Source of the DNA: an uncultured Alphaproteobacteria bacterium
GTDB lineage: Bacteria; Pseudomonadota; Alphaproteobacteria; HIMB59
Reading direction: 5' to 3'
Length of the DNA stretch: 53,554 bases
Assembly (NCBI GenBank): GCA_902611415.1
Contig: CACLZM010000004.1
Coordinates: 71,628-125,181, forward strand
In this document: positions 17,242-25,343 of the stretch, piece after piece
Layout: every line of letters starts with the position of its first letter
Numbering within the stretch: position 1 is the first letter of the stretch
Position numbers and translations under genes: made by a program
The notes under the pieces: generated by a model
The model's input: only the letters and a program-made list of their open reading frames with translations
Database searches by the model: none
What the model was told of the DNA's origin: nothing

Positions 17242-17943
17242 TTATTGTCCATTAACTCTCATGTCTTGTATTGCTGCTTTGTAAATAATTAAACCAAAAA
17301 CTATTTTATTTAAAAAGTCTGCTAAATTGTAAATCACATTAACACTGTTGGGGTCAATACCCCCACCCAAATGCTCTATGAAATATCCCATTGGGTATAT
17401 AGCCCATCCAATTGTAATAATAAGTCTGTTTGAGAAAAAAACCATTTGTACATTTTCGTTTCCGCATCTAGCATTTGCTCTTCCGGCCTCTCCAACATAT
17501 AGCTCACCGAGGATGTACAACCATCCAGCTAACCAAACAATGAAACCTAATGTCTTGCTCATATAACCCGCTGCACCTAAGAAACCTGCTACAACAAAAA
17601 CTAAAGTTCCAACCAATAATCTCCAGAACATGCCTTGTTTAACTTTGACAACTGACATAAGCATTGCATAAAAAATAAGCACAAGCATTGGAAAGTTAAG
17701 AAACCAATCTATATATCTTAATAAAGTCGGGGCGGTGCCGCTAACTACCCAGAGATTTTTTACGAAAAAATAATGTATAGAGGACATCAAGCATACAACA
17801 GCTATCATTGTCATCGGTGTATGAAATCTTGTGCTTACTTTGCTACGCTCAAAAAAGAAAAACAATGTGGCACCAATCATGCCAACAGAAATTAACCAGA
17901 AAGACCCCCCTACAATGTCGTAAGGGAGAAGCATTTTATTCAT
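17242..17943 (-). CDS. Proteorhodopsin-family microbial rhodopsin with a D-N-I helix-C motif
   Basis: A seven-helix retinal protein, 233 aa. Against green proteorhodopsin numbering there is a constant offset of 18: His57 (=H75), Arg76 (=R94), Asp79 (=D97, Schiff-base proton acceptor), Leu87 (=L105, green-tuned), Asp209 (=D227) and the retinal lysine Lys213 (=K231) are all present. The helix-C triad is D79, N83, I90. Position 101 is Asn, not Thr, and the proton-donor position 108 is Ile, not Glu. WAIYPMGYF and IYNLADFLNKIVFGLII are typical. There is no cleavable signal peptide. It may be a slow or altered pump, another ion pump or a photosensor. It is first in the operon with the flotillin-like gene. 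No retinal-synthesis genes are in the window. Confidence 0.93.
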   Translation of the reverse strand: MNKMLLPYDIVGGSFWLISVGMIGATLFFFFERSKVSTRFHTPMTMIAVVCLMSSIHYFFVKNLWVVSGTAPTLLRYIDWFLNFPMLVLIFYAMLMSVVKVKQGMFWRLLVGTLVFVVAGFLGAAGYMSKTLGFIVWLAGWLYILGELYVGEAGRANARCGNENVQMVFFSNRLIITIGWAIYPMGYFIEHLGGGIDPNSVNVIYNLADFLNKIVFGLIIYKAAIQDMRVNGQ

Positions 17944-17968
17944 TAAAACTTATTCCTCTTAAGTACAT
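17936..17968 (-). other. Possible 10-codon upstream ORF overlapping the rhodopsin start
   Basis: An ATG at 17968 has its own AGAGGA-type ribosome binding site (about 17978-17984) and would encode MYLRGISFNE, stopping at 17936-17938, just inside the rhodopsin frame (start 17943). Such a stop/start overlap could couple or tune rhodopsin translation. A frame this short can arise by chance, so this is a weak call. Confidence 0.3.
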
Positions 17969-18031
17969 ATTACCCGTCCTCTTTAACTAATAATAATTTT
18001 TGTTTCATATTTTGAAATAAATATTCATTGT

Positions 18032-18051
18032 AAAAACAACAAAATCTGTTG
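18032..18051 (-). terminator. Weak intrinsic terminator candidate before the rhodopsin operon
   Basis: On the minus strand a 5-bp stem (CAACA/TGTTG, loop 5) is followed by TTTTT, 16 bases after the permease stop. The short A/T-rich stem would end transcription poorly. The 123-base gap (17944-18066) could also hold a separate rhodopsin promoter. Confidence 0.3.
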
Positions 18052-18066
18052 ATTAAAGACATTTTT

Positions 18067-19458
18067 TTATATTTGCTCCCTAATATGGGGTGCTCTGGAG
18101 TAAAGAGCAACAAGAGGTAAAATAAGAAGACCAAATATAAATTGCTGACCCTCAAAACTTAAGCCTAGACCTGCCAAAAATGTACTAATTACTTGCAGTG
18201 CAAGAACACCGATTACTGTAAAGCCGTATCCTCCATATCCACCTAATAAGGAAGTTCCTCCTACAGCCACAGCTGCCACTGTTAAAAATAAATATTGATC
18301 ACCTACACCAATGAACCCTCCACCACTCCAACCAAGTAACATTGCCCCGGTTGCTGCAGAAGTGAATCCACTAATGACATAAACTCCAACCCAATATGCT
18401 CTCTCAGAAATTGATAATCTGTCAGCAGATAACCTTTTTCCACCAACAGCATATAAGTTTCTTCCCCACTTAGTGTGTCTTAGTCCAACAATTAACAAAA
18501 TTGAAATCAATATCCAAATTAAGATAACTGGAGGTATTGGAAGACCAAAAAATTTTCCATTTAATGAGGCCAAATTTTTTAACCAATCTGGAACAACACC
18601 AAAAACAGTTCCACCTGTAACAGTAGGAAGTGATACCAATATCTGCACTCCGCCTACTACCATGAAGCCAACTCCAAGCGTGACTATTAGTGATTGACCT
18701 TGGAGATTAAAACTTATCAACCCATTGAAAAGCCCGACAATCGTACCAAAAGCAAGAATAACTATAAACGCAAGCCAAGGAGGGACTCCAAGTGAAATAA
18801 GTGACATTAATCCTAAATTAGTTGCGCCAATTAAAAATGGTATTGATAAATCTAGGCCGCCTAACATCACAACTAATGTTTGTCCAATAGTTGCAAGCCC
18901 TAAGAAAGAGGCAAAGACCAACATAGATTTAATATTCTGCAATGATAAGAAGCCATCAATAGAAACTGATCCTATTATAAAAAGACCAACTAGCACGGCG
19001 ACTCCTATTATCACACTCTTATTAATATTTAAAAATTTGTATGCAAGAAATGCTAAGATTAAGAAACCTAATAGTATGATTGCTGATACGACTGTTCTAC
19101 CTGAGAAGAACCCGGGTACCAAAAAACATAGTAATATAAAAAGACCTAAAAGAAGTAAAAATCCCGTAACAGCTATCCAGTTCTTTGCAATAAGGTCCCA
19201 AAAAAGGCTTCTTTTACTTGCGGTTTCAGTAGTTTCAGGAGGTTGAGATCCATCTTCCTTTACTAAAGATCGATAAGACCATCTAACTAAGAAAAAATGC
19301 CATCCCCAAAGAATAATGGCAACAACAGCTACAGAGTAAAATGCAACCTGTATCCAATCAGTTCTATCTACATAACCAAGAACTGCGGTACCTATCCCAG
19401 CAGCAACAGCAAAAAGAATTCCAAGTCCTTTTAAAAAATTATGAGTTCTTTTCTCCAT
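18067..19458 (-). CDS. ABC sugar-type transporter permease, RbsC family, with N-terminal extension
   Basis: A 463-aa inner-membrane permease of the ribose/BMP type. The core from about residue 130 has the RbsC landmarks TLVVMLGGLDLSIPFLIG (the D-L-S helix), FNLQGQSLIVTLGVGFMVVGG and AVAVGGTSLLGGYGGYG near the end. About 110 extra N-terminal residues with additional hydrophobic helices make it longer than typical members (320-350 aa). It starts 3 bases after the 757-aa permease stop, so the two are likely to form the heteromeric channel for the binding protein at 24171 and ATPase at 25344. Confidence 0.88.
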   Translation of the reverse strand: MEKRTHNFLKGLGILFAVAAGIGTAVLGYVDRTDWIQVAFYSVAVVAIILWGWHFFLVRWSYRSLVKEDGSQPPETTETASKRSLFWDLIAKNWIAVTGFLLLLGLFILLCFLVPGFFSGRTVVSAIILLGFLILAFLAYKFLNINKSVIIGVAVLVGLFIIGSVSIDGFLSLQNIKSMLVFASFLGLATIGQTLVVMLGGLDLSIPFLIGATNLGLMSLISLGVPPWLAFIVILAFGTIVGLFNGLISFNLQGQSLIVTLGVGFMVVGGVQILVSLPTVTGGTVFGVVPDWLKNLASLNGKFFGLPIPPVILIWILISILLIVGLRHTKWGRNLYAVGGKRLSADRLSISERAYWVGVYVISGFTSAATGAMLLGWSGGGFIGVGDQYLFLTVAAVAVGGTSLLGGYGGYGFTVIGVLALQVISTFLAGLGLSFEGQQFIFGLLILPLVALYSRAPHIREQI

Positions 19459-19461
19459 TTA

Positions 19462-21735
19462 CTAAACTTTTCTATCTTCTGATAGACCTCCCCATTTTTC
19501 AAGTCCTTCTTGAGATTTTAATTTTATTTTATAAACACCAAACGCTTGCCATATCAGAGGCGAAATAGCTATTCCAATTGCAGTTATTAAAATCATTTTC
19601 CAATAAGGATAACCAATTGCGAAGAACATCGCTGACCATGTTAATGCAGCTATACTTAAAATAGCAATGTAAGGTCTGAATCTAGCAAATGATATTTTTG
19701 CTCCCATTGTTAAATATGTAAAAAATTGAAATACAAATATTGCAAATATAATTAGAGCTGCTTCTTTAAGCCAAGTAACATCACTTGTGATAAATTCTCC
19801 TCGCATAGGTCTTGTATAGTTAATTGATGATGTATCGCCAACAATTAATTCTGTAATAATTGGAGAGTAAAACTTACTTCCATCATCTGTAATAATTGTT
19901 CCAGATGGTGAGGCTAAAAAGTATACAGCGAGTATTGCTAATACACCGAGGAAAATAATGAAAACATTATTCAAATTGATATTCGAGAAAAGAGTTGGTG
20001 CCGTGAGTAAAAAAAGTAAAAATAAAATTAATATTACAGCGTATCCATCTATCCCAAAGAAACTCTGTCTATTTGACTCAATTCCGTAATAAGATATTGC
20101 AGCAAATACAATAAATGAAATTGCTATTGCAAATAATACCAATGTTTGTGTTTTGATTTCTTTTCTAAATCTTGGCATAGCAATTATTACTATCGCAGAT
20201 GTAAAGAAAACTATTCCTCCTAAAGTTGCGACAGCGTAAGCGAGGCCAACCAAAGCACTCGAGGAAGATGAAAAATCAGGTAATCCTGCACCAACTCTTA
20301 GATATTCAGATGTGAAATACTGAGGAGCATAATTTAAAATATATTGTAAGTTGGTGCCCAAATCAGCGTTAACGAAATAAGCCTCTCTCGTGCCACTCCA
20401 AACACAACCGAAGAAAATAACAATTGCTGCGATAATAAAAGACACTGTTGGGCCATCTCTATGTTTAACAAGCAAATAGACGAGATAAATCAAGGCTGCT
20501 ATTCCGATAGCAATAAACATCCACACTGTAGAATTTCCACCCTCTGCGCATGCCTTACCTGTGATTAAACAGTCACTCCCTGACTCAAGAGCTTTTTCAA
20601 AAATCTCAGCATCTTTAGATTTACCTCCAAAACCTCCCACAGTCCCTCTAGTCACTTGGTCAAATTTCATATGAATTTGAACAGCAGCAGCACTTAATGT
20701 TCCAATAATAAAAAATACAAAAACTGATAAATTTTTGAATGCTTTTTGAATATAAGGAAGTGCAATAAGTATTAAAAGAGAAGCCACCAATACCGCACCA
20801 TATGATAAGTCTGTTACGAAACTTTGAAATCTTTCAAACCTAAAAGTTGATAGAATAAAATTTATCAAATAAATGTTAACTGAACCTAGAATAGCTCCAA
20901 ATGCACCGCCTCTTCCACCAATTAAACTTGACCCACCCAATACAAGTGCTGTAACTGCCATCAACGTATAAGTAGTACCTTGAGTTGGGTCTCCAGAACC
21001 AATTAAGCCTGTAAATGCAATAGCTGCGAGTGCAGCGTAAACTCCACCGATAATATGAGCGCCAATTCTTACAACATAAATTCTCACTCCACTTGTATAA
21101 GCAGACTTTTCATCTGAACCCATTAATTTTAAATGTTGCCAGTAAGCAGTATGAGTTAGTGCATACCAAATAAGTGTCGAAAAAATTAAAAGTATTAGTG
21201 TGGGCTGTACTACCTCAGTTCCAGCGCTCCAAGATAACATCCAATCAGGTGCTCTTCCTCCTGGTCTTGGTAAAATAACTAGATTGATACCAGAGAAAGC
21301 AAGAAACATACTTAAGGCAACTATTATAGGTTGAACTCTAATAAAAATTACAATTAAAGCATAAAGAAATTGGTAAATTACTCCTATTGCAAGAGCACAT
21401 ATGAAATACGCAACTGGCGATTGGATATAACCTGCAGCATAAAGTTGTATTGTCGTTACATTAATAAAACCAATAAGTGGTCCTATTGATAAATCTACTG
21501 TTACTCTGCCGGCTAAAGCCAATGCAGTAAGAGCATAAGTAGCAAGAATAAGGGGTGTTGAAACCATAATTGCGGTTCCAATACCCGAGCCTGAAATAAT
21601 TTGAGGTCCTCTAATCATCGCAAAAATCATTAGGGCAAAAAATATAAATATTGGGACGATTAAGTATTTTGTTGACTGAGGATCAGAACCTGGAATTTGA
21701 GAGGGTTTTATTGCTGCTACAAGTTGATTAACCAT
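19462..21735 (-). CDS. Oversized ABC permease: RbsC-like domain fused to an extra membrane region
   Basis: A 757-aa inner-membrane protein. Residues about 1-335 form a normal RbsC-type permease: RVTVDLSIGPLIGFINV near the D-L-S helix, FIRVQPIIVALSMFLAFSG, and ALVLGGSSLIGGRGGAFGAI. The remaining roughly 420 residues add about 9 hydrophobic helices and two large polar loops, one with cysteines (SGSDCLITGKACAEGG). I cannot assign this region to a family. It lies in the operon with biotin carboxylase upstream (5-base gap) and a second permease downstream. The frame is continuous and stops are clean, so it is not an assembly read-through. Confidence 0.85.
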   Translation of the reverse strand: MVNQLVAAIKPSQIPGSDPQSTKYLIVPIFIFFALMIFAMIRGPQIISGSGIGTAIMVSTPLILATYALTALALAGRVTVDLSIGPLIGFINVTTIQLYAAGYIQSPVAYFICALAIGVIYQFLYALIVIFIRVQPIIVALSMFLAFSGINLVILPRPGGRAPDWMLSWSAGTEVVQPTLILLIFSTLIWYALTHTAYWQHLKLMGSDEKSAYTSGVRIYVVRIGAHIIGGVYAALAAIAFTGLIGSGDPTQGTTYTLMAVTALVLGGSSLIGGRGGAFGAILGSVNIYLINFILSTFRFERFQSFVTDLSYGAVLVASLLILIALPYIQKAFKNLSVFVFFIIGTLSAAAVQIHMKFDQVTRGTVGGFGGKSKDAEIFEKALESGSDCLITGKACAEGGNSTVWMFIAIGIAALIYLVYLLVKHRDGPTVSFIIAAIVIFFGCVWSGTREAYFVNADLGTNLQYILNYAPQYFTSEYLRVGAGLPDFSSSSSALVGLAYAVATLGGIVFFTSAIVIIAMPRFRKEIKTQTLVLFAIAISFIVFAAISYYGIESNRQSFFGIDGYAVILILFLLFLLTAPTLFSNINLNNVFIIFLGVLAILAVYFLASPSGTIITDDGSKFYSPIITELIVGDTSSINYTRPMRGEFITSDVTWLKEAALIIFAIFVFQFFTYLTMGAKISFARFRPYIAILSIAALTWSAMFFAIGYPYWKMILITAIGIAISPLIWQAFGVYKIKLKSQEGLEKWGGLSEDRKV

Positions 21736-21740
21736 TATTA

Positions 21741-23243
21741 TTAGTCAAAATATACGACTTTGATACCCCCTCTGTCAGACTGCGATCTTCCATGACCTAC
21801 TTTAAGCTTATCTGTTTCAACAATTTTAATTCTCTTTGAGTCCAAATCAATATTTTTAGTAAAACCATTTTTAAAAGATGTCTTACTAATAAGAGTGTTT
21901 AAATTATTTTCGATATATTTTGTGTTGTGTTTACCCTCTATAAAGTTTTTGTCTTTGAGAAGACAAATTAAAAAGGGGATGTTTGTCTTAATACCTTCAA
22001 TCTGGGTGCCCTCTAAAAATTTTATTAATTTGGATATAGCATCGTCTCGAATTAAGTCGTGAGATATAATTTTTCCAATCATCGGATCATAATAGAAACT
22101 TACTTCATCTCTTTCATCATATCCCCAATCTAATCTTATGCCATTTGGTATTTTAGGAAATTTTAATTTATTTATTTTTCCTGGAGATGGTAAGAAATTT
22201 TGAGAAGGATCCTCTGCATAAACTCTGCACTCTATTGAATGTCCATAAGTTTTAATTTTACTTTGATTTAAAAATTTATTTTTTCTGTTAAAAGCAAAAT
22301 TTATTTGCATGGAAATTAAATCATTATTTGTAACTAACTCTGTAACAGGATGTTCAACTTGAATTCTAGTATTCATCTCAAGAAAATAATATTTCATTTG
22401 TTGGACATCATATATAAACTCTACAGTACCTGCTCCTTCGTATTTTACATCAGAAGATAATTTTACAGCGGCTTGAGCCATATTGTTAATTAATTCCCTA
22501 TCTACTTCTGGTGCCGGAGACTCCTCAATTATCTTTTGATATCTTCTTTGCATAGAACAATCTCTTTCGAACAGATGCACAGATCCTTTTGCACCAAATC
22601 CAAAAACTTGTATTTCAATATGTCGGGCGTTGGTGATAAATTTCTCAATAAAAATATCTCCGTTACCAAAAGATTTTGCAGCAAGATTACTAGTTTTTTC
22701 AATTGCATTAGCTAGGTCTTTAAAATTTTGGACGACGCTCATGCCTATCCCCCCACCACCAGCACTTGATTTTACAAGTAAAGGGTAACCTATTGCTTCA
22801 CATTTTGTCTTAAGTTGTTCATCGCTTAATTTATGAACATTATTTATACCCGGACATATAGGTATATTGGAATTTAGGGCTAATTCACGAGCAATATCCT
22901 TATTTCCCATTGATTTTATTGATTTTGGTTTAGGGCCAATCCATGTGATTCCTCTGTTTATGACCTCTTGAGCAAAAGTGTCGTTTTCTGATAAAAAACC
23001 AAAACCAGGATGAATAGCATCCACATTTGATTTTGTAGCTATTTCTAAAATCTTATTGTAAGAAAGATAACTTTCCTGAGCTTTACTAGGTCCTATATAA
23101 TAAGACTCGTCAGATAATCTTACATGCTTTGAATTCTTATCTGCATCTGAGTAAACAGCTACAGATTTGTGACCTAATATTTTACAACTTTTTATAATTC
23201 TATTTGCTATTTCACCGCGATTAGCAATTAAAATTTTTTTCAT
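21741..23243 (-). CDS. Biotin carboxylase subunit of a split urea-carboxylase-like enzyme
   Basis: ATP-dependent carboxylation of biotin on a carrier protein, using bicarbonate. At 500 aa it has the biotin carboxylase fold plus about 50 extra C-terminal residues. Visible: the N-terminal ILIANRGEIANRI, the ATP-grasp glycine loop SSAGGGGIGM (about 159-168), and the active-site EMNTRIQVEHPVTE with Glu289, Asn291, Arg293 and Glu297. The GGGGIG loop recalls urea carboxylase more than acetyl-CoA carboxylase. No acyl-CoA carboxyltransferase gene is near. The likely partners are the KipI/KipA-like subunits and the free biotin domain at 27134-29585. The start overlaps pxpA by 4 bases. It is distinct in context from housekeeping accC. 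Confidence 0.88.
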   Translation of the reverse strand: MKKILIANRGEIANRIIKSCKILGHKSVAVYSDADKNSKHVRLSDESYYIGPSKAQESYLSYNKILEIATKSNVDAIHPGFGFLSENDTFAQEVINRGITWIGPKPKSIKSMGNKDIARELALNSNIPICPGINNVHKLSDEQLKTKCEAIGYPLLVKSSAGGGGIGMSVVQNFKDLANAIEKTSNLAAKSFGNGDIFIEKFITNARHIEIQVFGFGAKGSVHLFERDCSMQRRYQKIIEESPAPEVDRELINNMAQAAVKLSSDVKYEGAGTVEFIYDVQQMKYYFLEMNTRIQVEHPVTELVTNNDLISMQINFAFNRKNKFLNQSKIKTYGHSIECRVYAEDPSQNFLPSPGKINKLKFPKIPNGIRLDWGYDERDEVSFYYDPMIGKIISHDLIRDDAISKLIKFLEGTQIEGIKTNIPFLICLLKDKNFIEGKHNTKYIENNLNTLISKTSFKNGFTKNIDLDSKRIKIVETDKLKVGHGRSQSDRGGIKVVYFD

Positions 23244-24025
23244 TTCTTATCAACGATATAAGGCATTTTGGTATGATTGCCGTTTGAAGTTTTTTGTGGA
23301 ATTTTTTTATCAGAGGAAATTTTTTCTCTCAGAGCCTTTAAGATTTCTACAGCATTAGGAGTGTCAGAGTGGACACAAATTGTTTCACATCCTACAACTA
23401 CATCGTTTCCTTGAATAGTTTTAACTTTATTTTCATTCATTGCTCTTAAACAACGCTCCACAGCTCTATCAGTTGGATAATATTTATTTCGACCCTTGGC
23501 TATAACCAAATAACCTGTTTCATCATATTCCAAGTCAGAGTAAAATTCTCCGTAAAATTTTATTCCTCTTTCTTTGTATACTTTTTCGTGAAAGGTATTA
23601 ACCATTCCGAAAATACCAACATTAAAAATTTCAGCTGCGTCAGCAATTCCATGAGCAACATCTTCCTCTTTCGCGGAGACACCATATAAAGATCCATGAG
23701 GTTTGATATGGTTTAATGGCATTCCATACTCATCTAGAAAGGCTTTGATGGCACCAGTTTGATACATCACAAGATTTTTGATTTCATCACGCTTCATTTT
23801 CATCGGCCTTCTTCCAAATCCTACTAAGTCAGGATAGGCAGGGTGCGATCCAACTTTCACATCATATTTTTTTGCAAGCTCGACAGTTTTCCTCATTGTG
23901 TTTGGGTCTGAGGCGTGGAACCCACAGGCTACATTAGCAGCATCTATATAAGGCATTATCTCTTCGTCATCTGCGAAGGAGTAAATACCAAAGCCCTCAC
24001 CCATATCGCAATTCAAATCGACCAT
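23240..24025 (-). CDS. pxpA: LamB/YcsF family protein, 5-oxoprolinase subunit A-like
   Basis: A 261-aa TIM-barrel-like protein that in E. coli and B. subtilis works with PxpB and PxpC to open 5-oxoproline using ATP. Family signatures are all present: MVDLNCDMGEGFG at the start, ANVACGFHASDPNTM, KVGSHPAYPDLVGFGRR, HIKPHGSLYGV and ICVHSDTPNAVEIL. The length is normal, with a short Lys-rich tail. It is the first gene of the minus-strand operon, divergent from the binding protein, and shares 4 bases with biotin carboxylase. The presence of a biotin carboxylase and carrier with the A/B/C set suggests a substrate or mechanism beyond classical 5-oxoprolinase. Confidence 0.92.
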   Translation of the reverse strand: MVDLNCDMGEGFGIYSFADDEEIMPYIDAANVACGFHASDPNTMRKTVELAKKYDVKVGSHPAYPDLVGFGRRPMKMKRDEIKNLVMYQTGAIKAFLDEYGMPLNHIKPHGSLYGVSAKEEDVAHGIADAAEIFNVGIFGMVNTFHEKVYKERGIKFYGEFYSDLEYDETGYLVIAKGRNKYYPTDRAVERCLRAMNENKVKTIQGNDVVVGCETICVHSDTPNAVEILKALREKISSDKKIPQKTSNGNHTKMPYIVDKK

Positions 24026-24170
24026 GAATAATAAATTCCTCTCATTTATAATTTACAGAAAATCAGGCTTTTATGTGAAAATCTTTTCCACATGTTGGAA
24101 CAATTTTGCTTATATTTTTCAGAATATAGGTATTATTATAGATACTTATATAAGTAAGGAGGATAAAACT
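24026..24170. promoter_or_regulatory. Divergent intergenic control region of the carboxylase/transporter island
   Basis: This 145-base AT-rich gap lies between the pxpA start (minus) and the binding protein start (plus) and must drive both halves of the enzyme-transporter system. AAGGAGG at 24156-24162 lies 8 bases before the plus-strand ATG. TATTAT- and TATATA-like boxes occur near 24131-24152. No clear operator was found, and no regulator gene is nearby. Confidence 0.5.
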
Positions 24171-25331
24171 ATGACATTGCTTAAAAAGTTCATAGCTATT
24201 TTAGCTGTTAGTTTTGTCGGTGTCGCAGGTAACTTAAATGCTGACATTTTAGACGAAATTCCAGCTGATATTAGAGACTTCGTTTATAATCCTGACTTTA
24301 TGGATCCTAACCAACCGCTTGGTGAAAGTGTTTACAGAAATTGGAAAAGTGATAGACCGCTTCCTTGGACTATCGGTTATGCAAGTTCTTACGCAGGTAA
24401 TCTATGGAGAAAAGGTGTGATGGAGAGATTGTACGGTGACTATTTACCAAAAATGAAAGCAGCAGGTATTCTTAATGATATCGTTGTTACACAATCTAAT
24501 CTAAAAGACGCGGTTCAAATTCAACAAATGAGACAGTTAACTGATCAAGGAGTTGACGGATTAATAGTCTGTTGCTCAAATCCTGTTGCATTAAATCCAA
24601 CTATTGAGTATGCGTATGGAAAAGGTGTTCCTACTGCATCAATGACAGGATACTTAACTTCAGAATATGCTATCAGTACATCTGTTAACTATAAATTAAC
24701 CGGATATTATATTGCACAATGGTTAGCAGAAACTATTGGTGGTGAAGGTAATGTTGTTATCATGGAAGGAATTCCTGGAACATCAGCATCTGACTCACAG
24801 CACCAAGGTATGCTAGATGGATTTGCAGAATATCCAGATATTACCGTTGTTGCTGAAATTGCACACATGTGGACACCACAAATTGCTCAAGCTGAACTTC
24901 AAAAATGGTTATCAGCTAATACAATTGAAGTTGACGGATTTGCTGTTCAGTCTTCAGGAGAGTCCGGAGCACTTAACGCTCTAGAATCATCTGGAAGACC
25001 AATGGTCCCTATGGCTTTGGGTGGAGAAATTGGTGCATTCTGCTATTGGAGAAATAATCCAGACTTTATTGACAGAGCGGTCTATGCATGGCCTCCTGGA
25101 GATGATGCAGAGTTTGCGATGAATGTTCTTTTAAGAACTATGTATGGTCAGGGTCTTAAAATCCAGTCTATCTTAGTTCCTCCATATGAAGAAGATGTTG
25201 AGACTATTCAGTCTTTTGTCCCTGAAGATTGTGACAGAAACTCAAGTGAGTTTAGAACTGTTGGAATTGAAAACTGGGCTAGTGATGAATACTTAAATAA
25301 TTTCTTCGATCGTGGAGAAGCATTACTTTAA
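24171..25331 (+). CDS. Periplasmic binding protein of RbsB-type ABC importer
   Basis: A 386-aa substrate-binding protein. The ATG at 24171 is chosen because AAGGAGG lies 8 bases before it and it gives a signal peptide (MTLLKKFIAILAVSF...NLNA); the longer upstream frame is not protein-like. The type-1 periplasmic fold is shown by WTIGYASSYAGNLWRKGVME, the hinge-type LTDQGVDGLIVCCSNP, GEGNVVIMEGIPGTSASDSQ and VDGFAVQSSGESGALNALE. Typical sugar/AI-2 binders are about 320 aa, so this one is longer. Because the operon continues with a carboxylase/5-oxoprolinase-like enzyme, the ligand may be a nitrogenous cyclic amide or ureide and not a sugar. Confidence 0.88.
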   Translation: MTLLKKFIAILAVSFVGVAGNLNADILDEIPADIRDFVYNPDFMDPNQPLGESVYRNWKSDRPLPWTIGYASSYAGNLWRKGVMERLYGDYLPKMKAAGILNDIVVTQSNLKDAVQIQQMRQLTDQGVDGLIVCCSNPVALNPTIEYAYGKGVPTASMTGYLTSEYAISTSVNYKLTGYYIAQWLAETIGGEGNVVIMEGIPGTSASDSQHQGMLDGFAEYPDITVVAEIAHMWTPQIAQAELQKWLSANTIEVDGFAVQSSGESGALNALESSGRPMVPMALGGEIGAFCYWRNNPDFIDRAVYAWPPGDDAEFAMNVLLRTMYGQGLKIQSILVPPYEEDVETIQSFVPEDCDRNSSEFRTVGIENWASDEYLNNFFDRGEALL

Positions 25332-25343
25332 TTTAAGTAATTA

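Noticed and set aside
15226-17943. Horizontally acquired island around the rhodopsin
   Set aside because: Base composition and codon style look like the rest of the window by eye, and there is no integrase, tRNA or direct repeat at the borders.
18725-19246. 173-aa plus-strand ORF opposite the 463-aa permease
   Set aside because: Antisense shadow: Lys/Thr/Pro-rich with no family pattern, while the minus-strand permease is unmistakable.
21741-23243. Housekeeping acetyl-CoA carboxylase AccC
   Set aside because: No full-length AccB next to it; operon partners are PxpA and permeases, and a dedicated biotin domain is encoded with AHS1/AHS2.
24024-24170. Binding protein start at 24024
   Set aside because: The 49 extra residues precede a clear Shine-Dalgarno and signal peptide at 24171 and cover the divergent promoter region.
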